This document shows, piece by piece, positions 1 through 9,770 of a DNA stretch of 64,000 bases. The stretch lies in the NCBI RefSeq assembly GCF_932526225.1, contig NC_064041.1, forward strand, positions 16,863,888 to 16,927,887. The letters run 5' to 3'. Position numbers and translations under genes: made by a program. The DNA comes from Nematostella vectensis. Taxonomy: Eukaryota > Cnidaria > Anthozoa > Actiniaria > Edwardsiidae. Every line of letters starts with the position of its first letter. Position 1 is the first letter of the stretch. Under the pieces are notes generated by a model. That model had not been told where the DNA came from. It saw nothing but the letters and a program-made list of their open reading frames with translations, and searched no databases.

Positions 1-449
1 GAAAATATTGCGGATTTTGTCAATATTCTAATATGAATATGTCAATATTCTCACCCCTTACTTCTTTATTTCTATTTATTTTATGCTTTTCACATTATAC
101 CAAAACAGCGTCTTTTTTCTTCGCTAATTTGATGTCATGTACACAATAAAAGAGATGCGCCCGTGCGCATGGCGAGTCCCCAAGGGACCCAAGACGCCCA
201 AATAGACCTCTATTTTTTGTCATCCACAATCTCGGCGAGCTGTGCGTGGCGTTACCGTATTACAGGCCTGGGATCCTGGTTATTGTCCTCCCCATTAATG
301 CGCGGGTTGGGATAACCTTGCAAGAGTGTTGTACAGCATATTCGCTCGGAAATATCGGTGCTTGGGGCCTTCGGGTTCTTTACAGCCTTCCGTAAAAGCC
401 TTGTGCTGCCATACCGATTGGGTAATCCGTATGTATGGTTTCCGTTTTG

Positions 450-544
450 TTCTTCAGACCGGGTTCGATCCCAGACCAATGGGCTTTTTTTTTAATTCGT
501 TTTTTTTTCTTTGTGCTGGACCCCCTTAATCCTGATAGGTTTTG
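450..544 (+). mobile_element. 95-bp copy-specific segment with B-box-like sequence and T-runs
   Basis: Present only in copy 1 of the 2-kb repeat. It is bounded by the direct repeat 'gttttg' at 444-449 and 539-544, of which copy 2 keeps one. This fits either a small insertion with a 6-bp target duplication or loss from copy 2 by recombination between the short repeats. Inside is 'ggttcgatccc' (~464-474), one base from the Pol III B-box consensus GGTTCGANTCC, followed by 'agaccaatgggc' and two T-runs. It resembles a tRNA 3' half plus Pol III terminator. Its identity as a mobile element is inferred. Confidence 0.45.
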
Positions 545-1137
545 CGCAAAAATAATAAAAAAAGTGAGTTTGCAAAATAAGCTTGCTAGATTTATTGATT
601 ATATGTATTCAATTTGTTCCTAGGAAGTTAACAAAAAACACAAAGCAAAGAGTTTAAGGAAGTAAACAATTATGTGAACTTTAATGTTCTACTTGAAGGG
701 GTGCATTTTGTACAGGGAAGCATACATAGAATGCTTAACTGGTGGAGAGGGAAGAGGTAAAAGTTTATTGAGCATAATTTCAACAATAGCAGGGGGAAGA
801 GAGGGGCACTCTCTTCATACAATATTGCAGTTGTTACCTATTATTAAATAAGTTTGTAACATGTCTTTGTTTATTAAGCAAGGTCTATTTCTGAGACAAG
901 CAAACTCAAGTAAGGCTGTTGAAATAACAGGTGAGTGTTAAAAGAAAAACAATTATCTGATTAGAAAACTACTGTAGATTCCTTTGCACCAAAATAAGAA
1001 CAAACTTCATTTTGTTAGTTATTTATGAGGAACGAGATGAGCTCTACAAAGCCATAAAGAAATATGTATTGCTCATCTAAATTATACAAGTAAATGATAA
1101 TATTAAAAAAGAACTACTGTAAGTAATTAGAGTGGTT

Positions 1138-1264
1138 TTCATTAACCCGTGAAACAAAGTGTGATAGTTAAACGGTAATAGTTAGAAAAAAACACAAAAA
1201 AGAACAATAGAATCAGATCACCACAAAGAGTAATACGCTAAAGCGTAGTTCACGGGTTAATGAA
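1138..1264. mobile_element. MITE-like inverted-repeat element, copy 1
   Basis: Ends are a perfect 16-bp inverted repeat: TTCATTAACCCGTGAA at 1138-1153 and TTCACGGGTTAATGAA at 1249-1264. The interior is 95 bp and non-coding, with a second small palindrome TACGCT-AA-AGCGTA at 1234-1247. The size and terminal inverted repeats fit a miniature DNA transposon, but no clear target duplication is visible. It could equally be a stable cruciform or hairpin belonging to the 2-kb unit. Confidence 0.45.
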
Positions 1265-1445
1265 GGTTTTGACATTTCAACCTTACATCCACATGAAAGT
1301 AATGCCTAATATCGAGTGCCCTACAGTAAGTGTTTTGCAGTCAAGTTGTTTTCTGTTAGTAGGTAAAAAATTATTCTAAATAATAGTAATCATAGCTATG
1401 GTCACCACTTACACATATAGCACTTGTAATGAAAAGAAAGAAAAA

Positions 1446-1457
1446 ATATATATATAT
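1446..1457. repeat. (TA)n microsatellite
   Basis: A run of alternating T and A in the 2-kb repeat; a matching run lies at about 3354-3365 in copy 2. Confidence 0.7.
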
Positions 1458-1593
1458 GCAGTCAAACAACAGAATTGCATGATAACCTTGAATATATTGA
1501 ATAAAGGACTGCAAAAAAACATCTTTTGTACTAGTTTCTTGAATTGACCCTTGGCTATTTTTAGCTGAATTCCTTTCCCCCTCTAAAAAAGAA

Positions 1594-1609
1594 AATAATA
1601 ATAATAATA
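1594..1609. repeat. (AAT)n microsatellite
   Basis: About five AAT units in the 2-kb repeat; the equivalent run in copy 2 is at about 3502-3516. Confidence 0.7.
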
Positions 1610-2003
1610 GAACAAAACTAAAAAGAAAACAAACACAGCAGAGACCCCCACCAACAATTTTGATTTTTTTTACTTTCCTTTAAAGGGGGAGTGTCATGTT
1701 TAAGAGATTTTCAATAGCTCTAGATACCTGACACAATGAACTTCAGTGAAATTCTAATACTGACTTATGAGCTTTTGGTACATGTGGGAGACTTTAAACA
1801 AAACAAAAAAAATGACCACAAACTGTCCATTAACATAGTTTTCAATATAATATTGCATATTATTTAATAAGGTATTGACAGCTTTTAAAAAGTTTAACTG
1901 TTTGTAGACACTTAAAAGCCTACAATAAACACTGACTCCAGACATGCGCAGTACTATGCTGCTGTCCCTTTAAAGTAAAATATAGCTTTACTTAGTCAGC
2001 GTA

Positions 2004-3911
2004 GACAATATTGCGGATTTTGTCAATATTCTAATATGAATATGTCAATATTCTCCCCCCTTATGTCTTTTTTTCTATTTATTTTTTGCTTTTCACATGA
2101 TACCAAAACAGCGTCTTTTTTCTTCGCTAATTTGATGTCATGTACACAATAAAAGAGAAGCGCCCGTGCGCATGGCGAGTCCCCAAGGGACCCAAGACGC
2201 TCAAATAGACCTCTATTTTTTGTCATCCACAATCTCGGCGAGCTGTGCGTGGCGTAACCGTATTACAGGCATGGGATCCTGGTTATTGTCCTCCCCATTA
2301 ATGCGCGGGTTGGGATAACCTTGCAAGAGTGTTGTACAGCATATTCGCTCGGAAATATCGGTGCTTGGGGCCTTCGGGTTCTTTACAGCTTTCCGTAAAA
2401 GCATTGTGCTGCCATACCGATTGGGTAATCCGTATGTATGGTTTCCGTTTTGCGCAAAAATAATAAAAAAAAGTGAGTTTGCAAAATAAGCTTGCTGGAT
2501 TTATTGATTATATGTATTCAATTTGTTCCTAGGAAGTTAACATAAAACACAAAGCAAAGAGTTTGAGGAAGTAAACAAGTATGTGAACTTTAATGTTCTA
2601 TTTGAAGGGGCGCATTTTGTACAGGGAAGCATACATAGAATGCTTAACTGGTGGAGAGGGGAGAGGTAACAGTTTATTGAGCATAATGTCAACAATAGTA
2701 GGGGGAAGGGAGGGGCACTCTCTTCATACAATATTGCAGTTGTTACCTATTATTAAATAAGTTTGTAACATGTCTTTGTTTATTAAGCAAGATCTATTTC
2801 TGAGACAAGCAAACTCAAGTAAGAGCTGTTGAAATAACAGGTGAGTGTTAAAAAAAAAAACAATTATCTGATTAGAAAACTAATGTAGATTCCTTTGCAC
2901 CAAATAAGAACAAACTTCATTTTGTTTGTTATTTATGAGGAACAAGATGAGCTCTACAAAGCCATAAAGAAATATGTATTGCTCATCTAAATTATACAAG
3001 TAAATGATAATATTAAAAAAGAACTACTGCAAGTAGTTTGAGTGATTTTCATTAACCCGTGAAACAAAGTGTGATAGTTAAACGGTAATAGTTAATAAAA
3101 CACAAAAAAGAACAATAGAATCAGATCACCACAAAGTGTAATACGCTAAAGCGTAGTTCACGGGTTAATGAAGGTTTTGACATTTCAACCTTACATCCAC
3201 ATGAAAGTAATGCCTAATATCGAGTGCCCTACAGTAAGTGTTTTGCAGTCAAGTTGTTTTCTGTTAGTAGGTAAAGAAATATTCTAAATAATAGTAATCG
3301 TAGCTATGGTCACCACTTACACATATAGAACTTGTAATGAAAAGAAAGAAAAAATATATATATATGCAGTCAAACAACAGAATTGCATGATAACCTTGAA
3401 TATATTGAATAAAGGACTGCAAAAAAACATCTTTTGTACTAGTTTCTTGAATTGACCCTTGGCTATTTTTAGCTGAATTCCCCTCCCCCTCTAAAAAAGA
3501 AAATAATAATAATAATAGAACAAAACTAAAAAAAAAACAAACACAACAGAGACCCCCACCAACAATTTAGATTTTTTTTACTTTCCTTTAAAAAGGGAGT
3601 GTCACGGTTAAGAGATTTGCAATAGCTCTAGAGCCCTGACACAATGAACTTCAGTGAAATTCTAATACTGACTTATGAGCTTTTGGTACATGTGGGAGAC
3701 TTTAAACAAAACAAAAAAAATGACCACAAACTGTCAATTAACATAGTTTTCAATATAATATTGCATATTATTTAATAAGGTATTCACAGCTTTTAAAAAG
3801 TTCAACTGTTAGTTGACACTTAAAAGCCTACAATAATCACTGACTCCAGACATGCGCAGTACTATGTTGCTGCCCCTTTAAAGTAAAATACAGCTTTACT
3901 TAGTCAGCGTA
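2004..3911. repeat. ~2-kb tandem repeat, copy 2
   Basis: Second complete copy, 1908 bp against 2003 bp for copy 1. The 95-bp difference equals the segment 450-544, which is missing here at ~2452, where 'ccgttttg' runs directly into 'cgcaaaaa'. All other landmarks of copy 1 are present in the same order: the GC-richer block, the inverted-repeat element at 3048-3172, the TA and AAT simple repeats, and the 'gactccagacatgcgcagt' segment near the end. No gene is apparent. Confidence 0.9.
3048..3172. mobile_element. MITE-like inverted-repeat element, copy 2
   Basis: Counterpart of the element at 1138-1264 in the second 2-kb copy. The same 16-bp inverted ends are at 3048-3063 and 3157-3172 and remain perfect, although the interior differs by a small indel (125 against 127 bp) and a few substitutions. 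Its identical place in both copies means it was present before the 2-kb unit was duplicated. Confidence 0.45.
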
Positions 3912-4161
3912 GACAAAATTGCGGATTTTGTCAATATTCTAATATGAAGATGTCAATATTCTCCCCCCTTACGTCTTTATTTCTATTTATTTTATGATTT
4001 TCACATGATACCAAAACAGCGTCTTTTTTCTTTGCTAATTTGATGTCATGTACACAAAAAAAGAGATGCGCCAGTGCGCATGGCGAGTCCCCAAGGGACC
4101 CAAGACGCCCAAATAGACCTCAATTTTTTGTCATCCACAATCTCTGCGAGCTGTGCGTGGC
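3912..4161. repeat. ~2-kb tandem repeat, copy 3, truncated by the satellite
   Basis: The first ~250 bp of a third copy, matching positions 1-250 and 2004-2253. Homology stops after 'gtgcgtggc', where copies 1 and 2 continue 'gttaccg' and 'gtaaccg'. The sequence passes directly into the tRNA-like head of the first satellite unit, so this is the left boundary of the array. A C or GCC shared at the junction makes the breakpoint uncertain by 1-3 bp. Confidence 0.88.
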
Positions 4162-5821
4162 CACGTTAGTCTTTCGTTGCGGGCACTTGACTAATAACGC
4201 AGCTAGACGGGTTCGATTCCCGCTGATAGCCTATTTTTTTTTATTTATTTTTTTTTTAAATATCGATACTTAATTATACTGTTCTTGGTGTGTCATGACA
4301 TAAAAAGAAAGTATAGGGACATTTTTATGTACTCTCAGCATCTTTGATGTGCTCATGCTTTGTTCAGGATCCTGTACATATTTTATGCACACAAGAACTA
4401 ACTAGATTCCTTGGATAACTTGATTAAGTAGATTCTAACATAGAGCATAGCGCTCGATAGATTGATATACCTTTTTTCTCGAGTATACTGTTTTATTTTT
4501 CCTAATGTTACTTTTTGGAATTTACATTCGGAAAAAAAATTATCGATTGTAACCTTTTGGAGGTTACACTCGTAAAACAAATTCCCGAATGTAACCCTGA
4601 AGCTTTTCCAGAATGTAACCTCCAGTCCGATGGTGGTGACTTTGCTTGGGATATTTTACGATACCAATAGTATTAAAAGTAATTTTCATTACAATTCCCT
4701 TCAGCAATGCCACGTTAGTCTTTCGTTTCGGGCACTTGACTACTAACGCAGCAACCCGGGTTCGATTCCCGCTGATAGCCTTTTTTTTTTCTTTATTATT
4801 TTTTTAAATATCGATACTTAATTATACTGTTCTTGGTGTGTCATGACATAAAAAGAAGGTATAGGGACATTTTTATGTACTCTCAGCATCTTTGATGTGC
4901 TCATGCTTTTTTCAGGATCCTGTACATATTTTATGCACACAAGAACTAACTAGATTCCTTGGATAACTTGATTAAGTAGATTCTAACATAGAGCATAGCG
5001 CTCGATAGATTGATATACCTTTTTTTCCGAGTATACTGTTTTATTTTTCCTAATGTTACTTTTTGGAATTTACATTCGAAAAAAAAAATTATCGATTGTA
5101 ACGTTTTGGAGGTTACACTCGTAAAACAAATTCCCGAATGTAACCCTGAAGCTTTTCCCGAATGTAATCTCCAGTCCGATGGTGACTTTGCTTGGGATAG
5201 TTTACGATACCAATAGTATTAAAAGTAATTTTCATAAAAATTCCCTTCAGCAATGCCACGTTAGTCTTTCGTTGCGGGCACTTGACTACTAACGCAGCTA
5301 CCCGGGTTCGATTCCCGGTGATAGCCTATTTTTTTTCTTTAATTTTTTTTTAAAATATCGATACTTAATTATAGTGTTCTTGGTGTGTAATGACATAAAA
5401 AGAAGGTATAGGGATATTTTTATGTACTCTCAGCATCTTTGATGTGCTCATGCTTTGTTCAGGATCCTGTACATATTTTATGCACACAAGAACTAACTAG
5501 ATTCCTTGGATAACTTGATTAAGTAGATTCTAACATAGAGCATATCGCTCGATAGATTGATATACCTTTTTTCCGGGTATACTGTTTTATTTTTTCCTAA
5601 TGTTACTTTTTGGAATTTACATTCGGAAAAAAAAATAACCTTTTGGAGGTTACACTCGTAAAACAAATTCCCGAATGTAACCCTGAAGCTTTTCCCGAAT
5701 GTAACCTCCAGTCCGATGGTGACTTTGCTTGGGATAGTTTACGATACCAATAGTATTAAAACTAATTTTCATTACAATTCCCTTCAACAATGCCACGTTA
5801 GTCTTTCGTTGCGGGCACTTG

Positions 5822-5826
5822 ACTAC
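5822..5826. repeat. Target site duplication, left (ACTAC)
   Basis: ACTAC of the unit 4 tRNA-like module immediately before the LINE; the second copy is at 6999-7003. An uninterrupted unit has a single ACTAC here ('cttgactactaacg'). Confidence 0.7.
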
Positions 5827-6056
5827 ATCTACATCTACATTTATTAAGTCGGTAAAAATCTTGCGATATCACACCAACCTTAAATAAAAGTATTTACATA
5901 TAAATAAATAAATAAGGAGATAAGTAAATAAAAATATATACATATATACATGGATAGGTACAAGTATATATAGAATATATAAAATATTAAATAATGTAAA
6001 GAAAATTCAATAATACAATTCAATAATATATAGAAATAAAATTATAAAATTAAAAT
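5827..6056 (-). other. LINE 3' UTR and ATGTAG microsatellite tail
   Basis: AT-rich non-coding 3' region of the element. Reading on the minus strand it includes TTTA/TTAT-type runs and ends 'cttaataaatgtagatgtag', with a possible AATAAA signal followed by about two and a half ATGTAG units. Several non-LTR clades end in short tandem repeats of this kind. The last bases (GTAG) match the target sequence GTAGTCAAG, so the exact 3' end is ambiguous by a few bases. Confidence 0.75.
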
Positions 6057-6998
6057 TCAATTCTTATTATTATTAAGATAGATTTCGAGGTCACGCTTAA
6101 AATGTTCGATTGAGCCTAGCTCGACAAGTTCATTAGGTAAAGTGTTCCAATGTCTTATCGTTCGGGGGAAAAAAGAATAAAAATACTTATTCTTTGTAGC
6201 TTTTTCTTGATAATATTTAAAATTATGACTATTTCTAGTTCTGAGATCTTGGTGTGGCCGGAGATACATGCTTGTGTCAATGTCAATTTGGCCTCGACTC
6301 AATTTGTAAAGGAGGGTAAGTCGTGCCATTGTTCGTCTTAACTCCAAGGTGGACCACTGGAGATCACCTAGCATTTCGGTGACACTTGCAGTAGGGATGT
6401 AATTTCTAAGGCAGAATCGTGCTGCTTTCCTCTGAACTTTCTCGAGGGAGGCGATGTCCTTCTGGAGATGAGGGTCCCAGGCGGCGCTTGCATATTCTAA
6501 CATAGGACGAACTATTGCTGTGTAAGCAGTAACTTTTACTCTTTGGTGGCAGTTCCAGAAGTTCCTTTTTATCATGCCCATGACTTTACTTGCTTTTCCT
6601 GAAGTTGATTTAACATGTTTTGACCACTTTAAGTCATCATTTAGGATGACACCTAGATACGTAATAGATTGGACCTGCTCTAAGTGTACCACGCAGAAAA
6701 CATATGACCTCTGTGGTGGGATCTTCTTATTGGATATGCAGATGGTCTTACACTTGGAAGGATTAAATACCATTTGCCATTTGCTTTGCCACATTTCTAA
6801 TCTCTTTAAATCTTCCTGAAGCTGGTCACCATCTTCTTCGTTTACAATCACACCGTATAACAGGGCGTCGTCAGCGAAGAGTCTTATTGAAGACTTCAAA
6901 TTGTCAGGCAGATCGTTCACATACAATAAGAATAACAAGGGTCCTAACACTGTCCCCTGAGGGACCCCTGATGTTACTAGTGAGGGGCAGGATCGTTT
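6057..6998 (-). pseudogene. LINE reverse transcriptase, C-terminal fragment (313 codons)
   Basis: An open frame of 313 codons from the truncation point to a TGA at 6059-6057. The real frame has no start codon here; an apparent start at 6950 is a GTG coding valine in 'GTVLGP'. Visible motifs are 'TSGVPQGTVLGPLLF' (residues ~9-23), a typical RT motif; the catalytic 'FADD' (41-44); 'FNPSKCKT' (78-85); and 'YLGV' (114-117) opening the thumb region. A C-terminal stretch contains 'VRPMLEYASAAWDP', 'VQRKAARF' and 'RHWNTLPNELV', common in jockey/CR1-like elements of animals. No RNase H domain is seen. Full-length proteins of this kind have roughly 900-1000 residues with an N-terminal endonuclease, so two thirds is missing. 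The frame has no stops or frameshifts, suggesting a recent insertion. It is non-autonomous and probably untranslated. Confidence 0.92.
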
Positions 6999-7003
6999 AC
7001 TAC
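6999..7003. repeat. Target site duplication, right (ACTAC)
   Basis: Second copy of the 5-bp target duplication; the tRNA-like module of unit 4 resumes here as 'actactaacgcagcgaccc'. Confidence 0.7.
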
Positions 7004-9699
7004 TAACGCAGCGACCCGGGTTCGATTCCCGCTGATAGCCTATTTTTTTTTTTTATTTTTTTTTTAATATCGATACTTAATTATACTGTTCTTGGTGTGT
7101 CATGACATAAAAAGAAGGTATAGGGACATTTTTATGTACTCTCAGCATCTTTGATGTGCTCATGCTTTGTTCAGGATCCTGTACATATTTTATGCACACA
7201 AGAACTAACTAGATTCCTTGGATAAATTGATTAAATAGATTCTAACATAGAGCATAGCGCTCGATAGATTGATATACCTTTTATCCCGAGTATACTGTTT
7301 TATTTTTCCTAATGTTACTTTTTGAAATTTACATTCGGAAAAAAAATTATCGATTGTAACCTTTTGGAGGTTACACTCGTAAAACAAATTCCCGAATGTA
7401 ACCCTGAAGCTTTTCCCGAATGTAACATCCAGTCCGATGGTGACTTTGCATGGGATAGTTTACGATACCAATAATATTAAAAGTAATTTTCATTACAATT
7501 CCCTTCAGCAATGCCACGTTAGTCTTTCGTTGCGGGCACTTGACTACTAACGCAGCGACCCGGGTTCGATTCCCGCTGATAGCCTATTTTTTTTCTTTAT
7601 TATTTTTTTTAAATATCGATATTTAATTATACTGTTCTTGGTGTGTCATGACATAAAAAGAAGGTATAGGGACATTTTTATGTACTCTCAGCATCTTTGA
7701 TGTGCTCATGCTTTGTTCAGGATCCTGTACATATTTTATGCACACAAGAACTAACTAGATTCCTTGGATAACTTGATTAAGTAGATTCTAACATAGAGCA
7801 TAGCGCTCGATAGATTGATATACCTTTTTTTCCGAGTATACTGTTTTATTTTTCCTAATGTTACTTTTTGGAATTTACATTCGAAAAAAAAATTATCGAT
7901 TGTAACGTTTTGGAGGTTACACTCGTAAAACAAATTCCCGAATGTAACCCTGAAGCTTTTCCCGAATGTAACCTCCAGTCCGATGGTGACTTTGCTTGGG
8001 ATAGTTTACGTTCCCAATAGTATTAAAAGTAATTTTCATTACAATTCCCTTCAGCAATCCCACGTTAGTCTTTCGTTGCGGGCACTTGACTACTAACGCA
8101 GCGACCCGGGTCCGATTCCCGGTGGTAGCCTATTTTTTTTCTTTATTTTTTTTTTTAAATATCGATACTTAATAATACTGTTCTTGGTGTGTCATGACAT
8201 AAAAAGAAGGTATAGGGACATTTTTATGTACTCTCAGCATCTTTGATGTGCTCATGCTTTGTTCAGGATCCTGTACATATTTTATGCACACAAGAACTAA
8301 CTAGATTCCTTGGATAACTTGATTAAGTAGATTCTAACATAGAGCATAGCGCTCGAAAGATTGATATACCTTTTTTCCCGAGTATACTGTTTTATTTTTC
8401 CTAATGTTACTTTTTGGAATTTACATTCGGAAAAAATTATCGATTGTAACCTTTTGGAAGTTACACTCGTAAAACAAATTCCCGAATGTAACCCTGAAGC
8501 TTTTCCCGAATGTAACCTCCAGTCCGATGGTGACTTTGCTTGGGGTAGTTTACGATACCAATAGTATTAAAAGTAATTTTCATTACAATTCCCTTCAGCA
8601 ATGCCACGTTAGTCTTTCGTTGCGGGCACTTGACTACTAACGTATCGACCCGGGTCCGATTCCCGGTGATAGCCTATTTTTTTTCTTTATTTTTTTTTTT
8701 TTAAATATCGATACTTAATTATACTGTTCTTGGTGTGTCATGACATAAAAAGAAGGTATAGGGACATTTTTATGTACTCTCAGCATCTTTGATGTGCTCA
8801 TGCTTTGTTCAGGATCCTGTACATATTTTATGCACACAAGAACTAACTAGATTCCTTGGATAACTTGATTAAGTAGATTCTAACATAGAGCATAGCGCTC
8901 GAAAGATTGATATACCTTTTTTTCCGAGTATACTGTTTAATTTTTCCTAATGTTACTTTTTGGAATTTACATTCGGAAAAAATTATCGATTGTAACCTTT
9001 TGGAATTTACACTCGTAAAACAAATTCCCGAATGTAACCCTGAAGCTTTTCCCGAATGTAACCTCCAGTCCGATGGTGACTTTGCTTGGGGTAGTTTACG
9101 ATACCAATAGTATTAAAAGTAATTTTCATTACAATTCCCTTCAGCAATGCCACGTTAGTCTTTCGTTGCGGGCACTTGACTACTAACGCAGCGACCCGGG
9201 TCCAATTCCCGGTGATAGCCTATTTTTTTTCTTTATTATTTTTTTTTTTTAAATATCGATACTTAATTATACTGTTCTTGGTGTGTCATGACATAAAAAG
9301 AAGGTATAGGGACATTTTTATGTACTCTCAGCATCTTTGATGTGCTCATGCTTTGTTCAGGATCCTGTACATATTTTATGCACACAAGAACTAACTAGAT
9401 TCCTTGGATAACTTGATTAAGTAGATTCTAACATAGAGCATAGCGCTCGATAGATTGATATACCTTTTTTTCCGAGTATACTGTTTTATTTTTCCTAATG
9501 TTACTTTTTGGAATTTACATTCGAAAAAAAAATTATCGATTGTAACGTTTTGGAGGTTACACTCGTAAAACAAATTCCCGAATGTAACCCTGAAGCTTTT
9601 CCCGAATGTAACCTCCAGTCCGATGGTGACTTTGCTTGGGATAGTTTACGATACCAATAGTATTAAAAGTAATTTTCATTACAATTCCCTTCAGCAATG

Positions 9700-9770
9700 C
9701 CACGTTAGTCTTTCGTTGCGGGCACTTGACTACTAACGCAGCGACCCGGGTCCGATTCCCGGTGATAGCC
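9700..9770 (+). other. tRNA-like module, best-paired representative
   Basis: The head of one satellite unit, shown as an example. The T-arm is a perfect 5-bp stem, CCGGG (9746-9750) and CCCGG (9758-9762), around a 7-nt loop TCCGATT. The B box here is GGTCCGATTCC (9749-9759). A T-rich tract starts at 9772 and would terminate Pol III. A weak A-box candidate lies in 'ttagtctttcgttgcggg'. The acceptor halves do not pair and no credible anticodon stem forms, so it is tRNA-derived rather than a working tRNA. 'CGTTAGT' near the start and 'ACTAACG' 29 bp further on form an alternative 7-bp hairpin. Confidence 0.65.

Larger units (their letters stand above)
1..2003. repeat. ~2-kb tandem repeat, copy 1
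   Basis: First visible copy of a non-coding tandem repeat; the phase is arbitrary because the window begins here. The start (aatattgcggattttgtcaa) recurs at 2004 and 3912, and the whole length is collinear with copy 2 at a few percent divergence. Positions ~150-470 are less AT-rich. The rest is AT-rich with short simple repeats, a 127-bp inverted-repeat element (1138-1264) and a 95-bp segment absent from copy 2 (450-544). I see no convincing gene. A minus-strand open frame across ~252-450 is shared with copy 2 but resembles no protein I recognise. Confidence 0.9.
5827..6998 (-). mobile_element. 5'-truncated non-LTR retrotransposon (LINE, jockey/CR1/L2-like)
   Basis: A 1172-bp insertion in satellite unit 4, read on the minus strand. 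From its 5' to 3' end it has a truncated reverse transcriptase frame (6998-6057), an AT-rich 3' UTR of ~230 bp, an AATAAA just before the end, and a tail of ATGTAG units instead of poly(A). It is flanked by ACTAC at 5822-5826 and 6999-7003. The endonuclease and the N-terminal RT part are missing, as is usual for incomplete target-primed reverse transcription. Removing the insertion and one ACTAC restores a normal unit. Clade assignment beyond jockey/CR1/L2-like is uncertain. Confidence 0.9.
4162..9700 (+). repeat. Satellite, left-edge units 1-8
   Basis: Eight units beginning at 4162, 4711, 5257, 5794, 7515, 8061, 8605 and 9151; unit 4 is split by the LINE. The first units carry private changes, such as 'ctaataacgcagctagacggg' in unit 1 and 'tttcgtttcgggc' in unit 2. 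Unit 3 lacks the ~10 bp 'ttatcgattg' before the inverted-repeat cluster. Private variants are expected at an array edge where unequal exchange homogenises poorly. Units 6-8 carry a compensated T-stem (ccggg/cccgg). Confidence 0.85.

Noticed and set aside
412-475. A complete tRNA spanning 'taccgattgggtaatcc' to 'ggttcgatccc' in 2-kb copy 1
   Set aside because: Spacing and arms do not form a cloverleaf, and copy 2 keeps the first part without the second. Only a B-box-like segment is supported.
2537-2731. Minus-strand 64-codon frame in 2-kb copy 2
   Set aside because: Not maintained in copy 1, low-complexity leucine/serine composition, and no recognisable domain.
6150-6819. Plus-strand open frames inside the LINE (63 and 81 codons)
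   Set aside because: They are antisense shadows of the reverse transcriptase frame.
7205-7387. Recurrent 60-codon minus-strand open frames (encoding FYECNLQ...) in many units
   Set aside because: They start with TTG, appear or vanish with A-run length and single substitutions, and exist only because the satellite repeats. No domain or coding signal.
8361-8564. Recurrent 66-68 codon plus-strand open frames (encoding IYLFFRVYC...)
   Set aside because: Start codon is TTG, the frame crosses a variable A-run that shifts it in other units, and it overlaps the minus-strand frames. Repeat artefact.
9700-9770. Functional tRNA gene in each unit
   Set aside because: Only the T-arm/B box is convincing. 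The acceptor ends do not pair and no proper anticodon stem with T33 forms in any variant examined.
9700-9770. CENP-B box in the head ('ttcgttgcggg' or 'cccgggttcgattcccg')
   Set aside because: Spacing between TTCG and CGGG does not fit the NTTCGNNNNANNCGGGN pattern on either strand.
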